In this document: positions 58,863 through 64,000 of the stretch, piece after piece
Position numbering within the stretch: position 1 is the stretch's first letter
Layout of the letters: each line of letters starts with the position of its first letter
Source: Candidatus Desulfosporosinus nitrosoreducens
GTDB taxonomy: Bacteria; Bacillota; Desulfitobacteriia; Desulfitobacteriales; Desulfitobacteriaceae
Assembly (NCBI RefSeq): GCF_030954495.1
Contig: NZ_JAVHUW010000082.1
Coordinates: 237,108 to 301,107 of the forward strand
Length of the DNA: 64,000 nt
Direction of reading: 5' to 3'
Translations under genes and position numbers: made by a program
The notes under the pieces: generated by a model
The model's input: the letters and a program-made list of their open reading frames with translations, nothing else
Databases searched by the model: none
Told to the model about the DNA's origin: nothing

Positions 58863-61046
58863 TCAGACTATCAGGCGTATTTGCAGGTCACCCAGAGCAG
58901 GAAGCGCCTGGGGCGGAATTATAACATCCCCATAGTTATCCTTATAACTGTCATTGTTTCTGACAGCTAAAGCCACTCTCTTAACTTGAACAACCCCAGG
59001 AAGATGTTCGATTTTTCTAGCGAGCATACTTTCCCGCACCGGTTGGCCAAATTCCGGCTTTCCTGTCGGAATTCCCTTGCGGATTCCCTCAAAAAATCGT
59101 TCAATAGCTGCCCGGATAACTGTTTCGCTGCTTTCCTCCTGGCCGTACTCAATGCTAACCTCAATATAAACTGAAATTTTCACATAAAGCGGGCTAATCA
59201 CCTTGACATTCGTGGTGATCAACCGGTAGGCTTCTAATTGTTCTCTCACCGCTTGCAGAAGCGATTCGTCCGGAAGCGGAAAAGGCTCTTCACTATAGGG
59301 GAGAACCACTACTGTTACAGTGGCAGGCGCCTGTTTGTCGCCAACCGATCTGCTATCAGGATCATAGTAAGGAATGGCTTTAACTCCCATGATCCTATGT
59401 CCGGGTGTGGCAGCGGCCAGGGTTTCATAATCAGAGGCTGTCACGGCCTTCTCAATTTTCTTCAGGGAAGCCTTGATCCGTTCCAGAGCTTCATTAAGCT
59501 GTTCGGCATCCTTTCCCCCTGAGGCCGGCAGAGGATTGGCAATTGCGCTATAGTTAAGAGGCTTAAAGTTCTGACTGGGTATATTGCCGATACTGCCCTT
59601 GGTGATGACGCACCTTGTGACAATAATATTATTCTCGCCGGCCTGAGGTACCGCGCCCTGTTCATTATCGCCAAAAACAATCTCCTGATTAACTGGGTCA
59701 TAGCTAAAGCAACGATCATAGGGTCCGGCCTTGGCCAGATCAGCGACATAGTTCCACTCACTCCAGCACTTCTGTCCTTCGTCTGTTTCTTCCTTGACCA
59801 TCACGGACAGTAATTCCCGCAGTAGCGTATCCTGGTTTGGCAAAGAAAATCTTTGGCCGGGCAGACCGCTGGAAACCGCAAGAACCATTGAACTTGCAAA
59901 ATCCTCCTCATAGCATAAGACCTTGATGTTTTCAGCCCCATCCAGGGCCAGTTCCTGGGGCAAAGCCCTTAATTTCAGCCTAAGGATTGCAGTGTTTTCT
60001 TCAGTTTGCTTGTAGGTAATGACTTCATTGTGAAGACGCCAGCCCAGCTTATCACGGACAAAGACCATCAGCCGTCCTTGCAAAGAGAGCCAGGTATCCA
60101 GCTCTAACTCCGCCTCACCTTTTTCCAGCCAGGTGAAGGAAAGGGTCTCACAAAGAGTTTGCTGCTGTAAGACCGCAATCGGGTCCTGGTAAATATTCTG
60201 TAATCTTGGATTTTCTTCACACCCTTTTCTTGCCAGTCTTGCCCGCAGCCAATACAACCGCGGAAGTCCTTCAGCGGGAGTGAATTCAGCAGCACCCGCA
60301 GGAAGGCGAAACACTACTTTTCCCGTCTGTGCAAAAGCATGGGTTTCGTCCGCAAGAATTTCCAGGGGTTTATAGGCAATTTGCCCTGTACTGCCCGCTC
60401 CAAATTCCCAGACAATCTCTCTTGGTGCGCGCGAATTATTCTGAAAAGGATTTCTGGCCACAGGGTAATGATCGTCGAACAGGAGAAATAAGCTGAATTC
60501 CCTCTCCTCTTCCCACTGATCCACACCGATATATAAAGAACTTTCTCCCTCCAGGGGATTTTGGCCAAAAGCCTGGCAATAGATCCCCGGTTCTCGGAGG
60601 AGGTCCTGAACATCTCTGAAGGTTCGGCCATCATAAACGTAAATACTCTTTAAGCCGGCTTTGTTAAAGGTTACAGAGTCCCGGCTTTCAAAGATGATAT
60701 TTGCGGACGTTTCAAAGCGCATCCCTTGCGGCAATGATCCCTGTGAGGCGCCCTCCGGAAAAACCAAATAAGCTTGTGCCGCCGCAGGTTCGCCCACAGT
60801 TGTGCCCAGTAGGGCTAACATGTTTTCATACCCCCGGATCGTAATCCGGTTTAAATAGAATTGCTGCATTTCCTTGAGCCAGGCAAACAGCTCCAGGATT
60901 GTAATCCCCGGATCGTGCTCGTTCATATCCGTCCACTGGGGATAAAGCACAGGGATACGGCGTTTAGCCGCTTCCATAATAGCTTCGAAACTTTGGTCGT
61001 CATAATTCGGTAAGTTTAGCAAGCGGTATCGTCTCTTTTCATTCAA
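58863..61046 (-). CDS. baseplate J-like protein 2
   Basis: A 727-residue baseplate protein. It has the N-terminal WTDMNEHDPGITILELFAWL and QQFYLNRITIRGYENMLALL, a central region, then VVLPYSEEPFPLPDESLLQAVREQLEAYRLITTNVKV and VRESMLARKIEHLPGVVQV typical of gp6/J-type proteins. These build the baseplate wedge. The TTG start overlaps the stop of the upstream gene as TTGA (four bases), so the two baseplate genes are coupled. Paralogous to the next gene in its general pattern. Confidence 0.85.
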   Translation of the reverse strand: MNEKRRYRLLNLPNYDDQSFEAIMEAAKRRIPVLYPQWTDMNEHDPGITILELFAWLKEMQQFYLNRITIRGYENMLALLGTTVGEPAAAQAYLVFPEGASQGSLPQGMRFETSANIIFESRDSVTFNKAGLKSIYVYDGRTFRDVQDLLREPGIYCQAFGQNPLEGESSLYIGVDQWEEEREFSLFLLFDDHYPVARNPFQNNSRAPREIVWEFGAGSTGQIAYKPLEILADETHAFAQTGKVVFRLPAGAAEFTPAEGLPRLYWLRARLARKGCEENPRLQNIYQDPIAVLQQQTLCETLSFTWLEKGEAELELDTWLSLQGRLMVFVRDKLGWRLHNEVITYKQTEENTAILRLKLRALPQELALDGAENIKVLCYEEDFASSMVLAVSSGLPGQRFSLPNQDTLLRELLSVMVKEETDEGQKCWSEWNYVADLAKAGPYDRCFSYDPVNQEIVFGDNEQGAVPQAGENNIIVTRCVITKGSIGNIPSQNFKPLNYSAIANPLPASGGKDAEQLNEALERIKASLKKIEKAVTASDYETLAAATPGHRIMGVKAIPYYDPDSRSVGDKQAPATVTVVVLPYSEEPFPLPDESLLQAVREQLEAYRLITTNVKVISPLYVKISVYIEVSIEYGQEESSETVIRAAIERFFEGIRKGIPTGKPEFGQPVRESMLARKIEHLPGVVQVKRVALAVRNNDSYKDNYGDVIIPPQALPALGDLQIRLIV

Positions 61047-64000
61047 AATATCCTGACGATGTGTTCGCCGTTTGTAACCACAACATATCTTAATTTAAAC
61101 AGATCATCCAAAGGCACTATCTTGAGCATATGGCCATCATAATAACGGCCTTCAAGGATAACTTCCCGGATACTGGCAACATTTTTAATCTTCTTCAGCA
61201 GGCCATGCACATAGCTCACGGTTGGAATTTCTTCTATTCCCAGCCTTTGTTTGCCGACAGCACTCGGATTTAAATAGTCATTCAAGACCTTTAAAATCTG
61301 CTTTTCTGTTTCGGCGGCCAGGTCGTAATTATCAACGGTTATGGAGACAGCGATACTAACCTGCATAATCACTGCCGGTACGACGGAAAATCTTCCGCCG
61401 CTTAAGAGCTCACAGCTTATCTTCTCAGACAGATATTGGCTGATCCTCTTACATAGCTTTAAGCAATAACTTCTATTCTCAAAGTCATAGGGCAGTATGA
61501 CCAGGGTTACATGCCCCCAGGCTTGTTGCCCCTGATAATCATGATGAGCTATACACCTGACATCTCTGACTTCCGGGAATTGTTCTATGACCATACTTTC
61601 ATAGTCTGAGGCAGTTACGGCCTGCCCGCGATGACGCAGCCTAAGGGGTCCGACCTTCTCTAAAATCCGGATATCATGCTGGTCACTCCCCCCGCAGGTC
61701 ATTTCGATATTGCTGACGCTGCCGACATAGGGAATATTAACCAGCAAGCCTTCAATCCTGCCTGCCGGCAGGTTGCCGCGCCGGCCGCCTCCATAACTGT
61801 AGTCAACCCGGATGGTAGCATTTTCGCCTGTTGAAGGAACTTTTCCCCTTTTGCCATCGCCAAACAAAATTTTGCCCGCAAAGCTGTCCAACTTGTAATG
61901 CCGGCTGTTTTCCCGCGCATTGCTGAAGGAGTCGCAACGTTCCCAGCGAACCCAAAATTCACTGATATGGCCTGAACTGTTATATTGAATATCCACCAGC
62001 TCCGGATTCAGTTCCGCAAGCAGCTGCATATCCGTTTTGGCAATATCGCTCATTTCATTGATCCATACCTGACATTCCAGGACCGGATAATGGGCCAGGG
62101 AAATTACTTTGCCTACTTCATAAATTCCTGACTGAAACATTTCCTTAGAAATTGTTTGCTTCTGAACAATTTCCACAACATTGGGCAGGATAGCCGTTAT
62201 TAAAGGGCCATCGTCAGTAGGCTCAGAAAACTTGAGATTTTTAGCGACAATCCTTAACCAATACCCTTCCTGTCCGAAAAACAGGCTCTTTTGAAAATTG
62301 GGAGGATTATAAAGAGAGATGATCCCCTCTTCCCTCAAACCCTCAGTTTTATCGTTTACTTTCAGCTCATACCAGGACCCTTCACCTTTCAGATCGTCGG
62401 CAAAATACTCAAAACTTAAGGCGTGTCTTAGTTTACTTTGGCCTATCGTCTTAAAGTATAAGTTAAGCGGATAACCGGCAGGCAGCTGATCAAAAGCTAA
62501 GTAAACAGCGTAATCATGCTCTTGCAGCGGCTGATACAGCTTTATATATGTGGAAAAATCCGGCGCGCGGTACAAAGCCTTGGCGCAATTATTTTCCGTA
62601 TAGACCCATTCCACCGGCTGCGGCGCATCCAGATAGTCAAAATCCAGGGAAACAGACTCTACGTACGGTAACAGCAGGTTGGCATAGACCGAAAAGGCAT
62701 TCTCTACTTCTACAACTCTCGCTCTAAGCCAAAAGTTTGCCAGGGAATTTTGCAGGCTACGCCTCATATCTGAGGGACACTGAAAGGAGATATGCTTTTT
62801 ATAAGAACCTTCTTCTCCTTGAAAGGGATTGGCATCACCCTCTGTTTTTAAATGCGTCCATCCCGATCCGTTCCAATACTCCCAGACGATTCTTGAGATA
62901 AAGGAGACATCAGGGGTCACAATAGGAATATCCGCCTTTTCCACAATGAATTTCCGGTTGAAATTGTATTGCGGCATAGCCTCTGCTGTTCCTAGCTGCC
63001 GGACAACGGTTTTTAAATTAAATTCAAGATTGATCCGGGCATTGCATTTGGAAAAGACCTCTTCTGAAGCAAGATAGAAACAATCATAGGCCCGGGGCTG
63101 CTTGCCAAAACAATAGCCTCCTTCTTCAGGATCAAGCAAGAGGTCATTGGCATACATCTGCTGCGGGGCAATAGGCAGATCCGGCTTTTCCCGGCGCAGG
63201 CAGGCGCTGCCGGCGCTGATGCGGTTCATAGTGATGCCATCGGAGTTTCCGTCTGCTTTCATTTCACAATAAACCCAAATCTGTTCACCAGATTGCTCAT
63301 TTTCTGTTGCTTGTTTACCTGGCTGTAAGGCAATGAAGCTCTCTTTATGCAGATACAGCTTGCCGTCTTTAACAAAAACCCTCTCAAAGGGTATCTGCTT
63401 CTTGCCGTCAAAATACGACCACCGGGCGAAGACGGGGTCCGCCAGGCGAGTCACGTATTCTTCATTTAAATAGCCGATTCTTTCGTTTTCCAAGCTCAGA
63501 ACGATTTCGGCCGGACTCGTTAAATTGAAGACATTATGGCAGGCAAAGGCGAAACAATGCCGCTGAATACTTCTCTCTGAAGACGGCGCAAAGAATTTGG
63601 CCGGAGCCTGCTCCAGTTCCACCTTCTCAATCCGGTCCCGTCGCGGATCAACCGAGTAAATTCCAACTATATTGGCCGGACTTGCCGCAAAATCGCGCTC
63701 AGTTTCAAAGACAATCCTTCTTTCAGTATCCCGGATCTGATCATCGTCACTGTCAAAGTACATCTGTGTCCCTTTGCGTATGAATACATTTTTCGTACAG
63801 CCTTGCGCCAATTGAAACAAAGCCACGCCTGCCGCCGGGTTTAGGGCTTGGGCCGATACCTCGAGCAGATTTAAAAATTCTATATAATGTTTATAGGCAA
63901 CCCTGTTCAAGCGGTCAATTGTCCCGCCAAACATCAAGGCGAACAATTCAGCCAGTGCGGCGCCACCCTCAGCTTCATCCGGGTCATACTTCCACTCGGG
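61043..64000 (-). CDS. baseplate J-like protein 1 (partial, 5' end outside the window)
   Basis: At least 985 residues are encoded. The frame is open to the window edge, with PEWKYDPDEAEGGAALAELF ahead of the first available in-frame starts, so the true start lies beyond 64000. It carries the gp6/J-type signatures: the opening ELFALMFGGTIDRLNRV, the closing VILEGRYYDGHM, and AVTASDYESMVIEQFPEVRD. It would occupy the baseplate together with the next gene. Earlier tail genes (sheath, tube, gp25-like) are expected upstream. Confidence 0.82.
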   Translation of the reverse strand, partial: PEWKYDPDEAEGGAALAELFALMFGGTIDRLNRVAYKHYIEFLNLLEVSAQALNPAAGVALFQLAQGCTKNVFIRKGTQMYFDSDDDQIRDTERRIVFETERDFAASPANIVGIYSVDPRRDRIEKVELEQAPAKFFAPSSERSIQRHCFAFACHNVFNLTSPAEIVLSLENERIGYLNEEYVTRLADPVFARWSYFDGKKQIPFERVFVKDGKLYLHKESFIALQPGKQATENEQSGEQIWVYCEMKADGNSDGITMNRISAGSACLRREKPDLPIAPQQMYANDLLLDPEEGGYCFGKQPRAYDCFYLASEEVFSKCNARINLEFNLKTVVRQLGTAEAMPQYNFNRKFIVEKADIPIVTPDVSFISRIVWEYWNGSGWTHLKTEGDANPFQGEEGSYKKHISFQCPSDMRRSLQNSLANFWLRARVVEVENAFSVYANLLLPYVESVSLDFDYLDAPQPVEWVYTENNCAKALYRAPDFSTYIKLYQPLQEHDYAVYLAFDQLPAGYPLNLYFKTIGQSKLRHALSFEYFADDLKGEGSWYELKVNDKTEGLREEGIISLYNPPNFQKSLFFGQEGYWLRIVAKNLKFSEPTDDGPLITAILPNVVEIVQKQTISKEMFQSGIYEVGKVISLAHYPVLECQVWINEMSDIAKTDMQLLAELNPELVDIQYNSSGHISEFWVRWERCDSFSNARENSRHYKLDSFAGKILFGDGKRGKVPSTGENATIRVDYSYGGGRRGNLPAGRIEGLLVNIPYVGSVSNIEMTCGGSDQHDIRILEKVGPLRLRHRGQAVTASDYESMVIEQFPEVRDVRCIAHHDYQGQQAWGHVTLVILPYDFENRSYCLKLCKRISQYLSEKISCELLSGGRFSVVPAVIMQVSIAVSITVDNYDLAAETEKQILKVLNDYLNPSAVGKQRLGIEEIPTVSYVHGLLKKIKNVASIREVILEGRYYDGHMLKIVPLDDLFKLRYVVVTNGEHIVRIF

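Noticed and set aside
61043..64000. Complete prophage tail module
   Set aside because: No capsid, portal, terminase, lysis or integrase genes are seen, and signalling genes are interleaved; an injection-type cluster fits better, though the region beyond 64 kb is not visible.

Overview
The window looks like chromosomal DNA of a Gram-positive, spore-former-type anaerobe of the Peptococcaceae (Desulfosporosinus/Desulfitobacterium-like). This is inferred from Firmicute-style ribosome-binding sites with many TTG/GTG starts, DUF4317, DUF1653, DUF2975, VanZ and [FeFe]-hydrogenase-type sensory proteins. The species is not certain. No rRNA, tRNA or CRISPR array was seen.

Region 1 (1-28.8 kb) is a mosaic of small, mostly unlinked genes with signs of turnover. 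It holds an esterase/DUF1653 pair, a CPBP protease and three GNAT acetyltransferases. A VanR/VanS-like two-component pair sits with an S11 D,D-carboxypeptidase and VanZ, next to an IS110-family insertion. There is a SASA esterase, a duplicated 120-aa gene of unknown function, a DUF2975-DUF2975-XRE operon, a serine recombinase remnant, and fragments of an Ig-repeat surface protein and of a methyltransferase. A MerR-zinc ribbon-methyltransferase fusion lies beside an MFS exporter, and a MarR regulator lies upstream of an iron-sulfur flavoprotein gene. Several structured non-coding repeats lie between these genes.

Region 2 (28.86-35.3 kb, minus strand) is a sensory operon: a receiver protein, a sensory [FeFe]-hydrogenase fused to a histidine kinase and receiver, a GAF-HD-GYP protein, and a second sensory hydrogenase fused to a chemoreceptor signalling domain. 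Both hydrogenase domains keep the cluster ligands but lack the proton-relay cysteine, which fits sensing of H2 or redox state rather than catalysis.

Region 3 (35.86-64 kb, minus strand, continuing past the right edge) is the downstream half of a gene cluster for a phage-tail-like contractile injection apparatus (eCIS type). It holds two baseplate proteins (gp6/J type), a tail protein I homologue, an Ig-domain structural protein, a Pvc16-like DUF4255 protein and a PAAR-like DUF4280 tip. Interleaved are unusual membrane and signalling proteins: a MORN-repeat membrane protein, a beta-propeller/HAMP/degenerate-cyclase protein, a TolC-like secreted coiled-coil protein, a small pseudokinase, two sensors sharing one extracytoplasmic architecture (one fused to an MFS transporter), an orphan binding lipoprotein, a GNAT protein, and a 2008-residue pseudokinase-ATPase-GAF-histidine kinase-receiver-Hpt protein. 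Sheath, tube and assembly ATPase genes are not in this window and, if present, should lie beyond 64 kb. The most interesting hypothesis here is a cell-anchored contractile apparatus whose deployment is wired to H2/redox and envelope sensing.
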